DNA of 64,000 nt from JBDZVM01 sp040255675 (lineage in GTDB: Bacteria > Actinomycetota > Actinomycetes > Acidothermales > Acidothermaceae). Below the pieces are notes generated by a model. It made no database searches, had not been told where the DNA came from, and was given only the letters and a program-made list of their open reading frames with translations. Shown one piece after another: positions 50,964-59,646 of the stretch (position 1 is the first letter of the stretch; every line of letters starts with the position of its first letter). Location: the NCBI GenBank assembly GCA_040255675.1, contig JBDZVM010000007.1, positions 54,032-118,031 of the forward strand, written 5' to 3'. The translations under genes were made by a program, and so were the position numbers.

Positions 50964-51571
50964 CGGACGGTGGCCCGGCGCAGCCGGATCGCCCGCGCCA
51001 CGTAATCGAAACCGGTCGCGAGCGTGATCACGACAGCGAGCCCCATCAACCACCAGCGCACGGTTCCCCAGAAATGGCTGATGGGCAACAGGTACAGGCC
51101 GATAGCGACCGCTTGCACGACAGTCTTCACCTTGCCGCCTCGACTGGCCGCGATCACACCGCGCTTGATCACCCAAAAGCGCAGCAGGGTGACGCCGACT
51201 TCGCGCGCGAGCACCACCACGGTCACCCACCAAGCGAGGTCGCCCAGCGCGGAAAGCGCGATCATCGCGGTGCCGGTGAGCGCTTTGTCGGCAATGGGGT
51301 CGGCGATCCGGCCGAAGTCGGTCTCGATGTCGCGGCGACGCGCGAGCTGGCCGTCGACTCGGTCGGTGAGCGAGGCGATGACGAACACCGCCGTGGCTGT
51401 CAGTCGCAGGTTCGGATGCGCATGGCCTGCCGCCGCGAGTAGCACGGCGAACAGCGGCACCATGAGCAGGCGCAACACCGTCAGCGCGTTAGCGATGTTC
51501 GCGACGCCAACAGTTCGCGTGGCGTCGGGCGCGGGCTGGTCGATTCGCGACTCCACGCTGTCGCGCGTCAT
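50960..51571 (-). CDS. pgsA: CDP-diacylglycerol--glycerol-3-phosphate 3-phosphatidyltransferase
   Basis: Makes phosphatidylglycerophosphate, precursor of phosphatidylglycerol and cardiolipin. The 203-residue membrane protein has the CDP-alcohol transferase signature D-x2-DG-x2-AR-x8-G-x3-D-x3-D in SLTDRVDGQLARRRDIETDF followed by GRIADPIADKALTG. About five to six hydrophobic segments. ATG at 51571 overlaps the rimO stop, and its own stop overlaps cinA's GTG, so rimO-pgsA-cinA are coupled. Confidence 0.96.
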   Translation of the reverse strand: MTRDSVESRIDQPAPDATRTVGVANIANALTVLRLLMVPLFAVLLAAAGHAHPNLRLTATAVFVIASLTDRVDGQLARRRDIETDFGRIADPIADKALTGTAMIALSALGDLAWWVTVVVLAREVGVTLLRFWVIKRGVIAASRGGKVKTVVQAVAIGLYLLPISHFWGTVRWWLMGLAVVITLATGFDYVARAIRLRRATVR

Positions 51572-52977
51572 GTGAGTGGCTCCGCCACGAGGTCGATGCC
51601 GTCGACATCGACGACCCGGGCGCGCACCAGCGATCCGACCGGCAGCCGCGGTGAGCGCAACAGGGTGACGCCGTCGACCTCGGGCGCTTGGTGGTCTGCC
51701 CGGCCTTCGGGCTGTTCGTCGTCCGGTATTCGATCGACGAGGACGTCGCCCCGACAACGATCGACGAGGACGTCGACGATGCTGCCGATCCGCTCCTCGG
51801 CCCGTTCTTCAAGCAATTCCTCGACGACGCGGCTGATGCGCGCCGCGCGATCGGCGACCTCATCGGGGTCGATCTTGCCGGGCAAAGTTTCCGCGTGCGT
51901 GCCGTCTTCGTCGGAGTAGGCGAAAACGCCGACGACGTCGAGGCGCGCGGCAATCAGAAACTCTTCGAGTTCGGCGAGCTCCTCAGCGGTTTCGCCAGGA
52001 AATCCGACGATGACGTTCGACCGCGCACCGGCCTGCGGCACCCGAGCACGAATGTCGCTGAGCAACCGAAGAAAATCGTCACTCCCGCCGAATCTGCGCA
52101 TGCGGCGCAACACCGTCGGGCTCGCGTGCTGGAACGAAATATCGAAATACGGGACGACGCCAGGCGTGCTCGTCATGACGTCGATCAGTGACGGCCGAAG
52201 CTCGGCGGGCTGGAGATAGGTGAGGCGCACCCGCGCGATCTCGTCGATCGCCGCGAGTTCGGGCAGCAGGCGCTCGAGCAGCCGGACGTCGCCGAGGTCT
52301 TTTCCGTAGGAGGTGGAGTTCTCGCTGACCAGCACGAGTTCGCGAACGCCATGCTCGGCCAACCAGCGGGCTTCGGCGAGGATGTCGGCGGGCTGGCGCG
52401 AGACGAAGGCGCCCCGAAACGACGGGATCGCGCAAAACGAGCAGCGGCGATCGCAGCCGGATGCCAATTTCAGCGGCGCGACAGGTGAATCGTCGAGCCG
52501 CCGCCGCAACACCTTTGGGCCGCCCGCATGGCCGGGGATGCCGACGTCGACGCTCGCCGCCGGGCGAGCGACCGGCGTCACGGGCAGGAGCGTGCGCCGG
52601 TCTCGTGGGGTGTGCGGCACGAGTGGGCGCCCGGCCACGACGTCGTCGAGACGCGCTCCGATATCGGCGTAGTCGTCGAACGAGAGAATCGTCGCCTCGG
52701 GAAGTTCGGCCGCAAGCTGCTTGCCGTATCGCTCGGCCAGGCACCCGACGGCGACGACCCTGCCGCTCGGGCCGGTCGTGTCGCCGGCGGCAAGCAGGGC
52801 GTCGATGGAGTCTTTCTTCGCGGCGTCGACGAACCCGCAGGTGTTCACGATGGTGACGTCGGCGGCCTCGTCGTCGGTGAGCTGCCAGCCCGCGCCGTCG
52901 AGACGCGCGGCCAGCTCCTCGGAGTCGACGTCGTTGCGCGCGCAACCGAGCGTGACGAGGCGGACCGATCGAGGCAC
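51568..52977 (-). CDS. rimO: Ribosomal protein S12 methylthiotransferase
   Basis: Radical-SAM enzyme modifying Asp of ribosomal protein S12. The 469-residue protein has N-terminal cysteines (LVTLGCARNDVDSEE, NTCGFVDAA, VGCLAERYG) and the radical-SAM motif LASGCDRRCSFCAIPSFRG; a TRAM domain at the C-terminus. Near residue 395 an 18-base direct repeat duplicates DVLVDR. GTG start at 52977. The stop overlaps pgsA. Confidence 0.96.
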   Translation of the reverse strand: MPRSVRLVTLGCARNDVDSEELAARLDGAGWQLTDDEAADVTIVNTCGFVDAAKKDSIDALLAAGDTTGPSGRVVAVGCLAERYGKQLAAELPEATILSFDDYADIGARLDDVVAGRPLVPHTPRDRRTLLPVTPVARPAASVDVGIPGHAGGPKVLRRRLDDSPVAPLKLASGCDRRCSFCAIPSFRGAFVSRQPADILAEARWLAEHGVRELVLVSENSTSYGKDLGDVRLLERLLPELAAIDEIARVRLTYLQPAELRPSLIDVMTSTPGVVPYFDISFQHASPTVLRRMRRFGGSDDFLRLLSDIRARVPQAGARSNVIVGFPGETAEELAELEEFLIAARLDVVGVFAYSDEDGTHAETLPGKIDPDEVADRAARISRVVEELLEERAEERIGSIVDVLVDRCRGDVLVDRIPDDEQPEGRADHQAPEVDGVTLLRSPRLPVGSLVRARVVDVDGIDLVAEPLT

Positions 52978-53034
52978 GCCAAGAGCCTACCGGTGCGGGC
53001 GCGCGTCGGGCCTCGCCGCGGCCAGCGGCGGTGA

Positions 53035-53844
53035 TCAGCCCTTAGCGACGGTCGGGTCTCCCGGCCCGAAACTCACGACCGCGACGCTCGATTGCGAGGG
53101 CGGTGCGCCGACGTGGACGCCGTTCACCGTGAGGTCGGTCGCCGGGGCGTTGCCAAGCTTGAGCGATACCCGCTGAGCATCCTCAAACGTCTTGGTGTCG
53201 CCCGGATTCAAAGTGCCTTCGAAAAGCTGGCTGCCGTCAGAACCCTTCGCGAGCACCCAACACTTGTCGGTAGTGACGTCGAGCACCACGGTGACGCCGG
53301 CCTGCGCGACGGCGCTGCCGGGCGCGCTGGTGGGAGGTGGTGACGACGAGGGCGTCGGGGACGGCGAGGTTGTGGGCGTCGGCGACGGCGACTCGGTGGG
53401 CGTCGTCGAGCTGCTCGTCGGCCCGACCGCGGCTTGATTCTTCGACCCGCCGTGATTGACGAGCTGGACAGCGGCAACCACGATGACGGCGACCAACACC
53501 ATCACAGCCGCCGCGACTCCCCAGTTGGGCGCGCGCCGCTCGACTCGGCGGCTGATGGCGCGCCCGGTCATCTCGGCTTCGAACACCTGGCTCGCCGGGA
53601 CGTCGTCGTCGGAGCGCGCCGCGTGCGCATCGAACTCCTCGATGAGAGCTGCGGAGTCGGCGCCGACGAGGCCCGCGATGGTGCGGATATGCGCGCGGGC
53701 GTAGAAATCCCCGCCGCACAAAGAAAAGTCGTCGTTTTCGATCGCTCGGACGACAGTTGCCCGCAACCTGGTCTTCGCGCTCACATCGTCGATCGACAGG
53801 CCCGCTTCGCGGCGCGCTGCCGCGAGCGTTTGACCGATCGACAC
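53035..53844 (-). CDS. RodZ-like protein with HTH, membrane segment and DUF4115-like domain
   Basis: A 269-residue single-pass membrane protein. N-terminal cytoplasmic Xre/HTH_25 domain (GQTLAAARREAGLSIDDVSAKTRLRATVVRAIE, shown in parts; YARAHIRTIAGLVGAD), one membrane segment (WGVAAAVMVLVAVIVVAAVQLV), a Thr/Ser/Pro repeat linker (TPTESPSPTPT), and a C-terminal beta domain (VVLDVTTDKCWVLA, GTLNPGDTKTFEDAQRVSLKLGN) like DUF4115. RodZ couples cell-shape machinery to the membrane; in actinobacteria the role is less clear. Lies between rimO and ftsK. Confidence 0.9.
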   Translation of the reverse strand: MSIGQTLAAARREAGLSIDDVSAKTRLRATVVRAIENDDFSLCGGDFYARAHIRTIAGLVGADSAALIEEFDAHAARSDDDVPASQVFEAEMTGRAISRRVERRAPNWGVAAAVMVLVAVIVVAAVQLVNHGGSKNQAAVGPTSSSTTPTESPSPTPTTSPSPTPSSSPPPTSAPGSAVAQAGVTVVLDVTTDKCWVLAKGSDGSQLFEGTLNPGDTKTFEDAQRVSLKLGNAPATDLTVNGVHVGAPPSQSSVAVVSFGPGDPTVAKG

Positions 53845-53988
53845 TGGTGGCTACCTCACTAACCAGGTTGGTACTTCAGGGCTGGTACGGCATATTTCGG
53901 TGCGGCTCGAGTCGGGGCCGAGTCTATGTCCTCTTGTCGGTGTCGACAAAGCGATCCCGATCTTGAGTTTTCGGCGTGGCGCGGTTCG

Positions 53989-54045
53989 TCGTGCTAGCTC
54001 GGGTTCATAGTGCTGACTCGAGTTCATCGTGCCAGCTCGTTTGTG
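53989..54045. repeat. Three 19-bp repeats upstream of the RodZ-like gene
   Basis: Units at 53989, 54008 and 54027 share a GTGCTAGCTCG-type core with some divergence (two good copies and a third matching mainly its first half). They lie between ftsK's stop and the RodZ-like start, possibly part of that gene's promoter region. Confidence 0.6.
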
Positions 54046-54052
54046 CGAGCCG

Positions 54053-54087
54053 GTCTCACCGACGGAGTGGTTTCCCGCCGATGAGAC
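54053..54087 (-). terminator. Hairpin after ftsK
   Basis: Arms starting GTCTCA and ending TGAGAC with 11 of 13 bases paired, located three bases after the ftsK stop on the minus strand. No U-run. Probable transcription terminator. Confidence 0.55.
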
Positions 54088-54089
54088 AG

Positions 54090-56591
54090 CTATTCGCCTT
54101 TGAGTACGGCGATGATGCCAGGAATCTCGTCGGGTTTCACCAAGACGTCTCGCGCCTTCGAACCTTCGCTTGGCCCGACGATGCCGCGACTTTCCATCAG
54201 GTCCATCAATCGGCCCGCCTTGGCGAAGCCTACCCGCAGCTTGCGCTGCAGCATGGACGTCGAGCCGAACTGCGTCGACACGACGAGCTCGACCGCTTGG
54301 CACAACACATCGAGGTCGTCACCGATGTCGGGGTCGATGTCGCTCTTGGCGGCCGCGGCGCCGGCCGTGACGTCGTCGCGATAGGTCGGCTGCAATTGGT
54401 CTTTGCAATGCTTGACGACCGACTCGATCTCGGCTTCAGTAACCCAGGCGCCCTGCAGCCGGATCGGCTTGCTCGCGCCCATCGGCAAGAACAGCGCGTC
54501 GCCGATGCCGACGAGTTTCTCCGCTCCGGCTTGGTCGAGGATCACCCGACTGTCGGCCAGGCTCGAGGTCGCGAACGCCAGTCGTGACGGCACGTTGGCC
54601 TTGATGAGGCCGGTGACGACGTCGACGCTCGGGCGCTGAGTCGCGAGCACCAGGTGGATGCCCGCCGCGCGCGCAAGCTGCGTGATACGCACGATCGAGT
54701 CTTCGACGTCGCGCGGCGCGACCATCATGAGGTCGGCCAGCTCGTCGACGATGACCAGCAGGTAGGGGTAGGGCTGGTAAACCCGCTCGCTTCCGGGCGG
54801 CGCGGTCAGTTTCCCGTCGCGCACGGCTTTGTTGAAGTCGTCGATGTGCCGAAATCCCGATGCCGCGAGGTCGTCGTAGCGCATGTCCATCTCGCGCACG
54901 ACCCATTGCAACGCCTCGGCAGCTTTTTTCGGGCTGGTGATGATCGGCGTGACGAGATGCGGGATTCCCTCGTAGTGGGTGAGTTCGACCCGCTTGGGAT
55001 CGACCAGCACCAGGCGCACCTCGTCGGGCGTTGCCCGGGAAAGCACCGAGGTGATGATTGTGTTGATGCACGTCGACTTTCCGGAGCCCGTCGCGCCGGC
55101 CACCAGAATGTGCGGCATTTTCGCGAGGTTCGCGCAGATGAAGCGCCCTTCGACGTCCTTGCCCAACCCGACCACCATCGGGTGATGCTCGGACGTCGCC
55201 TTCGGCGAGCGCAGCACGTCGCCGAGGCTCACGATGTCGCGGTCGGCGTTCGGGATCTCGATGCCGATCGCGGATTTGCCGGGGATAGGTGACAAGATGC
55301 GCACGTCGGCGCTCGCCACCGCGTAGGCGATGTTCTTGCTCAGCGCGGTAATGCGCTCGACTTTCACGGCGGGGCCGAGCTCGACCTCGTAGCGCGTCAC
55401 TGTCGGGCCGCGGGTGAATCCGGTGACCGCCGCGTCGATCTCGAACTGTTCGAGCACGGTGGTGAGCGCCTCGACAACCGCGTCGTTGGCCTTGGTGCGC
55501 GCCTTCGCCTGCGTGCCCTCGCGCAGCAGAGTCGGCGGCGGCAAGTGATAGGTGATATCGCCGGACAGCAGCAGTTGTTCGGCCTTGCGCGGCGGCGAGG
55601 GCTCGGCGTCCGGGATTTTCTTGGACGACGGCGAGCTCACGTCGGGCCGCGGCTCCTCCACTGAGCTGTCGTCGGGTGTGGCCGGCGCGGGCGTGTCAGC
55701 GAGGAGCGGCGTGTCGTACGGACGATCGGTGTCGTCGGCCTCATCGGCGAATGCCGCGACGCGACGGCGGCGGCTCCGGCGATGCAGCGGCTCGGCGGCC
55801 GGCGGCGCGTCGAGATCGATAACCTCGTCTTGCACGTCGGGTTGCCGACGCAGCAGACGGTCGCGAAGCTCACGCAACCGGCGAGGCACGGCGTTGACCG
55901 GCGTCGCGGTAATGACGAGCAACCCGAACACGCTCAGGATGACCAGCAACGGAATCGCCAGCACTGTACTCACGCCGGTGACGAGCGGCGACGAGATCAT
56001 GAACCCGACGATGCCGCCCGCGTGCCGCATCACGTGCGATCCATCGGCCGGAACTGGCGTGCCGTTCGCGATGTGCAGGAGCCCAAGGACGCCGAACACC
56101 AGGGCGATCCAGCCGATGATCAGTCGTCCGCTGGTGGTGTCTTTCTCCGGATGGCGAAGAATCCGCCAGGCGAGCGCCGCGAGGAGCACCGGCACGACGA
56201 AAGCGCCCGCGCCGAACAGCCCCCGCACGATGGCGACCACGATGGGCCCTACCGGCTTCGGTAACTGCCACCACACCGCGCCGGCCACGACGATCGCCGC
56301 CGCCAGCACTGAGAACCCGACGCCGTCGCGTCGGTACGCGGGTTCGAGGTCTTTGGCGCGGGCGCCGGCCGCGCGGAAAATGCCGCCGACGAGGTGGGCG
56401 AGCAGCATCCATAGCGCCCGAATCATGCGCCCGATCGCGCGGGTCAGCCGGGCGAGCAGGCCACCCGAGCCGCCCCCGGGAGGGCGACGTCCGCCCGGCG
56501 AACCGTGGCCGCGTGCCGTCGCGCGCGTGCCCGACCGAGCGCCCGACCGCGACGAGGCCGAGCGAGGCCGAGCTGGTGCGCGGGTCGCCAT
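54090..56591 (-). CDS. ftsK: DNA translocase FtsK/SpoIIIE
   Basis: Chromosome-segregation motor of 833 residues. N-terminal region with four membrane segments (for example VLAAAIVVAGAVWWQL, LIIGWIALVFGVLGLLHIA), an acidic Pro-rich linker of about 130 residues, then the motor: Walker A VAGATGSGKSTCINT, Walker B YLLVIVDELADLMM, LARAAGIHLVLATQRPSVDV. The C-terminal winged-helix gamma domain (DIDVLCQAVELVV...QRKLRVGFAKAGRLMDLME) recognises KOPS sites. It is shorter than the E. coli protein, as usual in Gram-positives. Confidence 0.97.
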   Translation of the reverse strand: MATRAPARPRSASSRSGARSGTRATARGHGSPGGRRPPGGGSGGLLARLTRAIGRMIRALWMLLAHLVGGIFRAAGARAKDLEPAYRRDGVGFSVLAAAIVVAGAVWWQLPKPVGPIVVAIVRGLFGAGAFVVPVLLAALAWRILRHPEKDTTSGRLIIGWIALVFGVLGLLHIANGTPVPADGSHVMRHAGGIVGFMISSPLVTGVSTVLAIPLLVILSVFGLLVITATPVNAVPRRLRELRDRLLRRQPDVQDEVIDLDAPPAAEPLHRRSRRRRVAAFADEADDTDRPYDTPLLADTPAPATPDDSSVEEPRPDVSSPSSKKIPDAEPSPPRKAEQLLLSGDITYHLPPPTLLREGTQAKARTKANDAVVEALTTVLEQFEIDAAVTGFTRGPTVTRYEVELGPAVKVERITALSKNIAYAVASADVRILSPIPGKSAIGIEIPNADRDIVSLGDVLRSPKATSEHHPMVVGLGKDVEGRFICANLAKMPHILVAGATGSGKSTCINTIITSVLSRATPDEVRLVLVDPKRVELTHYEGIPHLVTPIITSPKKAAEALQWVVREMDMRYDDLAASGFRHIDDFNKAVRDGKLTAPPGSERVYQPYPYLLVIVDELADLMMVAPRDVEDSIVRITQLARAAGIHLVLATQRPSVDVVTGLIKANVPSRLAFATSSLADSRVILDQAGAEKLVGIGDALFLPMGASKPIRLQGAWVTEAEIESVVKHCKDQLQPTYRDDVTAGAAAAKSDIDPDIGDDLDVLCQAVELVVSTQFGSTSMLQRKLRVGFAKAGRLMDLMESRGIVGPSEGSKARDVLVKPDEIPGIIAVLKGE

Positions 56592-56667
56592 GATCCGTCA
56601 GGCTACCTAATTCAGCTCAATCGTCACAGCAGTCACACGCCGTTTGGCGAGAAATGGCCACCGCCCT

Positions 56668-56763
56668 GCCGAGTGGATCACGTTCGGGCAGGTAACTCGA
56701 CCTTTACGAGGGCCATAGACCTCGTGAGGGACGCGTTTACCGCCCGAACGTGATCCACTCGGC
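56668..56763. repeat. Perfect 22-bp inverted repeat with nested arms, between rnj and ftsK
   Basis: Arms 56668-56689 and 56742-56763 (beginning GCCGAGTGGATCACGTTCGG) are exact complements around a 52-base centre. Inside the centre GGTAA/TTACC and ACGAGG/CCTCGT can also pair, so a nested cruciform can form. On the minus strand it lies 17 bases after the rnj stop and 77 bases before ftsK. It could be a terminator, a processing site for RNase J, or a mobile palindrome. Confidence 0.85.
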
Positions 56764-56779
56764 CGGGGGCCGGGGCCGC

Positions 56780-58465
56780 TCAGACCTCGAGCACGACAGG
56801 AATGATCATCGGACGGCGGCGGTAGGTTTCGTTCACCCAGCGCCCCACCACCCGGCGCACGACCTGCTGGAGCTGGACGGCGTCGACCATGCCGTCGGCA
56901 ACCGCGGCCTCCAGCGCCTCCTCGATGCGAGGGACGACGTCGACGAGCGCGGCGTCGTCGATACCCGAACCGCGAGCGTGAATCTCGGGGCCGGCGCTTA
57001 CCTTGCCAGTAGCCGAATCGATCGCGACGACAATCGAGACGAACCCTTCGTCGCCCAGAATTCGCCTGTCTTTCAAGGAAGTCTCGGTGATTTCGCCGAC
57101 CGACAGGCCGTCGACGTAGACGTATCCGCTGCGCACCGCGCCGACGATCGAGGCCACGCCGTCGACCAGGTCGACCACGACGCCGTCTTCGGCAACCACG
57201 ATGCGGTCGTCAGCAACGCCCGACAGCCGCGCGATGTCGGCGTGCGCCACCAGGTGGCGCCACTCGCCGTGAATCGGCATGAAATTCCGGGGACGGGTCA
57301 TGTTGAGCACGTACAGCAACTCCCCCGCCGGCGCGTGCCCGGAGACGTGCACAAGCGCGTTGCCCTTGTGCACGACGGTCGCGCCCCAGTGCGTGAGCCC
57401 GTTGACGACCCGAAAGACAGCGGTTTCGTTGCCGGGAATCAACGAACTTGCCAAAACGACGGTGTCGCCGGGCTCGATTCGTACGGGATGGTCGCCGCCC
57501 GCCATGCGCGACAGCGCCGACAGCGGCTCACCTTGCGAGCCGGTGGAGACCAGCACGACTTGCTCCGGCGGCAGGTCGTCGATCTCGCGGGCGTCGACGA
57601 GCAGGTCGTCGGCGACGCGAAGGTATCCGAGATCGCGGGCAACGCCCATGTTGCGCACCATCGAGCGGCCGACGAAGCCCACCTTGCGCTTGTGTTCGAC
57701 CGCGGCGTCGAGCACCTGCTGCACCCGATGCACGTGGCTGGCGAAACAGGCCACGATGACCCGGCGCTCCGCCTTTTCGAACACGTTTCGCAGCACCGGC
57801 GCGATTTCTCGCTCCGAGGCGACGAAGCCGGGCACCTCGGCGTTGGTCGAATCGGCCATCAGCAGGTCGATTCCTTCGGATCCGAGCCGGGCGAAGCCGC
57901 CGAGGTCGGTGAGCCGGCCATCGAGCGGAAGTTGATCCATTTTGAAGTCGCCGGTGTGCAGCACGACCCCGGCTGGCGTGCGGATCGCGACCGCGAGCGC
58001 GTCGGGGATCGAGTGGTTGACGGCGAAGAACTCGCATTCGAACGGGCCGAAACGCTCGTGCTGCCCCTCCCGCACGGCGAACGTGAACGGCGTGATGCGG
58101 TGCTCGGCAAGCTTGGACTCGACGAACGCGAGGGTGAGCGTCGAGCCGACCAGCGGGATGTCGTCACGCTCGCGCAACAGATACGGGACGGCGCCGATGT
58201 GGTCTTCGTGCCCGTGCGTCAAGACGATGGCTTCGACGGCTTCGAGCCGGTCTCGGATGTAGTCGAAGTCAGGAAGGATCAAGTCGACGCCGGGCTGGTC
58301 GGGGTCGGGGAACAACACGCCGCAGTCGACGACCAGCAGCCGACCGTCGAACTCGAAGACGGTCATGTTGCGCCCGACTTCTCCGAGCCCGCCGAGCGCG
58401 ACTATCCGCAAGCCCCCTCCAGGCAGCGGACCAGGCGGGCCGAGTTCGGGATGCGGATGGCTCAC
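56780..58465 (-). CDS. rnj: Ribonuclease J
   Basis: 5'-to-3' exonuclease and endonuclease of the beta-CASP metallo-beta-lactamase group, acting in RNA maturation and decay. The 561-residue protein has the metal motif LTHGHEDHIGAVPYLL, the downstream H in VNHSIPDALA with HTGDFK, and the beta-CASP region CFASHVHRVQQVLD and HVSGHAPAGEL. GTG 58465 overlaps the dapA stop (GTGA). The C-terminal domain ends in RRRPMIIPVVLEV. Confidence 0.97.
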   Translation of the reverse strand: MSHPHPELGPPGPLPGGGLRIVALGGLGEVGRNMTVFEFDGRLLVVDCGVLFPDPDQPGVDLILPDFDYIRDRLEAVEAIVLTHGHEDHIGAVPYLLRERDDIPLVGSTLTLAFVESKLAEHRITPFTFAVREGQHERFGPFECEFFAVNHSIPDALAVAIRTPAGVVLHTGDFKMDQLPLDGRLTDLGGFARLGSEGIDLLMADSTNAEVPGFVASEREIAPVLRNVFEKAERRVIVACFASHVHRVQQVLDAAVEHKRKVGFVGRSMVRNMGVARDLGYLRVADDLLVDAREIDDLPPEQVVLVSTGSQGEPLSALSRMAGGDHPVRIEPGDTVVLASSLIPGNETAVFRVVNGLTHWGATVVHKGNALVHVSGHAPAGELLYVLNMTRPRNFMPIHGEWRHLVAHADIARLSGVADDRIVVAEDGVVVDLVDGVASIVGAVRSGYVYVDGLSVGEITETSLKDRRILGDEGFVSIVVAIDSATGKVSAGPEIHARGSGIDDAALVDVVPRIEEALEAAVADGMVDAVQLQQVVRRVVGRWVNETYRRRPMIIPVVLEV

Positions 58466-59358
58466 GAAAGCATGAGCCCCGCGTCAGCGCAGTCGCGACG
58501 AAGCTGCTCGACCTGCTCAGGCGTCGCGTCGACCAGCGGCGGACGTACCGGGCCGGCAGGCAACCCGGCGAGCCGAAGGGCGGCCTTCGTCAAGATCACG
58601 CCTTGGGTGCGGAAGAAACCGCTGTAGACGGGCAGCAGCTGGCGGTGCAGGTTCAGCGCTTCGGATACGTTGCCGCTGCTGTAGGCGGCGACCATGCGGG
58701 CAGTCGGCTCGGCAAACAGGTGAGTCGGCACGCCGACGACACCAACAGCGCCCACCGACAGCAGCGGCAGCGTGACTTTGTCGTCGCCGGAGTAGTAGGC
58801 GAGGTCGCTGCGCTTCATCACCCAGGCGCTCGCCTCGAGATCGCCTTTGGCGTCTTTCACGGCGACGACGCGCTCGTGCGCGGCCAGCTTCACGAGGGTT
58901 TCGACGTTGATCGGGGTGCCGGTGCGGCCGGGAATGTCGTACAGCATGTTGGGTAGCCCGGTGGCGGCGGCGACCTGGGTGAAGTGCGCGAGCAAGCCCT
59001 CTTGCGGCGGCTTGGAGTAGTACGGGGTCACGACGAGCAGCCCGTGCGCGCCAGCCTTCTCGGCGGCTTGCGCGAGCTCGATGGTGTGGCGGGTGTCGTT
59101 CGTCCCGACGCCGGCGACGATGCTCGCCCGGTCGCCGACAGCTTCGAGGACGGCGCGTAGCAGCCGGTCTTTCTCCTCGTCGGTGGTCGTCGGCGACTCG
59201 CCGGTGGTGCCGCTGATGATGAGGCCGTCGTTACCGTGGTCGACCAGGTGGGTCGCCAAGGTCTGCGCACCGTTGACGTCGAGGTCGCCGTCCGGCGTGA
59301 ACGGCGTAACCATGGCGGTGAGCACGCGACCGAACGGCGCGGAAGACATTTCTGGCAT
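58462..59358 (-). CDS. dapA: 4-hydroxy-tetrahydrodipicolinate synthase
   Basis: First committed enzyme of lysine/diaminopimelate synthesis, condensing pyruvate and aspartate semialdehyde. The 298-residue TIM barrel has the family motif GTTGESPTTTDEEK, the catalytic tyrosine in YDIPGRTG, and the Schiff-base lysine in VVAVKDAKGDL. Start ATG 59358 or 59349. Coupled to rnj by GTGA, as common in actinobacteria. Confidence 0.97.
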   Translation of the reverse strand: MPEMSSAPFGRVLTAMVTPFTPDGDLDVNGAQTLATHLVDHGNDGLIISGTTGESPTTTDEEKDRLLRAVLEAVGDRASIVAGVGTNDTRHTIELAQAAEKAGAHGLLVVTPYYSKPPQEGLLAHFTQVAAATGLPNMLYDIPGRTGTPINVETLVKLAAHERVVAVKDAKGDLEASAWVMKRSDLAYYSGDDKVTLPLLSVGAVGVVGVPTHLFAEPTARMVAAYSSGNVSEALNLHRQLLPVYSGFFRTQGVILTKAALRLAGLPAGPVRPPLVDATPEQVEQLRRDCADAGLMLS

Positions 59359-59522
59359 GAACGTAACGGTACCGTCATCGGTCGACGCTGAGCGCACCGA
59401 ATTCCGAGGTGCGCCGCGACCAGTTGCTTGGGCGGGATCGGCGGACCGAGGGCGGCCAGATCACGGGTGAGGTACCCGCGCATGAAAGGACCCCGCGCAT
59501 GAAGCGGCCGTGTGCACGAAAG

Positions 59523-59565
59523 GACCCTGCCGGTCAGTAGTCGGGGGTCCACCACCGGCAGGGTC
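59523..59565 (-). terminator. 12-bp hairpin between thyX and dapA
   Basis: Arms GACCCTGCCGGT and its complement with a 19-base loop, 80 bases after the thyX stop on the minus strand. Likely terminator of thyX and insulator of dapA. No T-run. Confidence 0.5.
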
Positions 59566-59646
59566 GAGATTACTATCGCATGGAACCGCCGCCGGATGAT
59601 GCAAAAATCGAGAAAACCGAGAAGTTGGCAGAACTGGATCGGCTCG

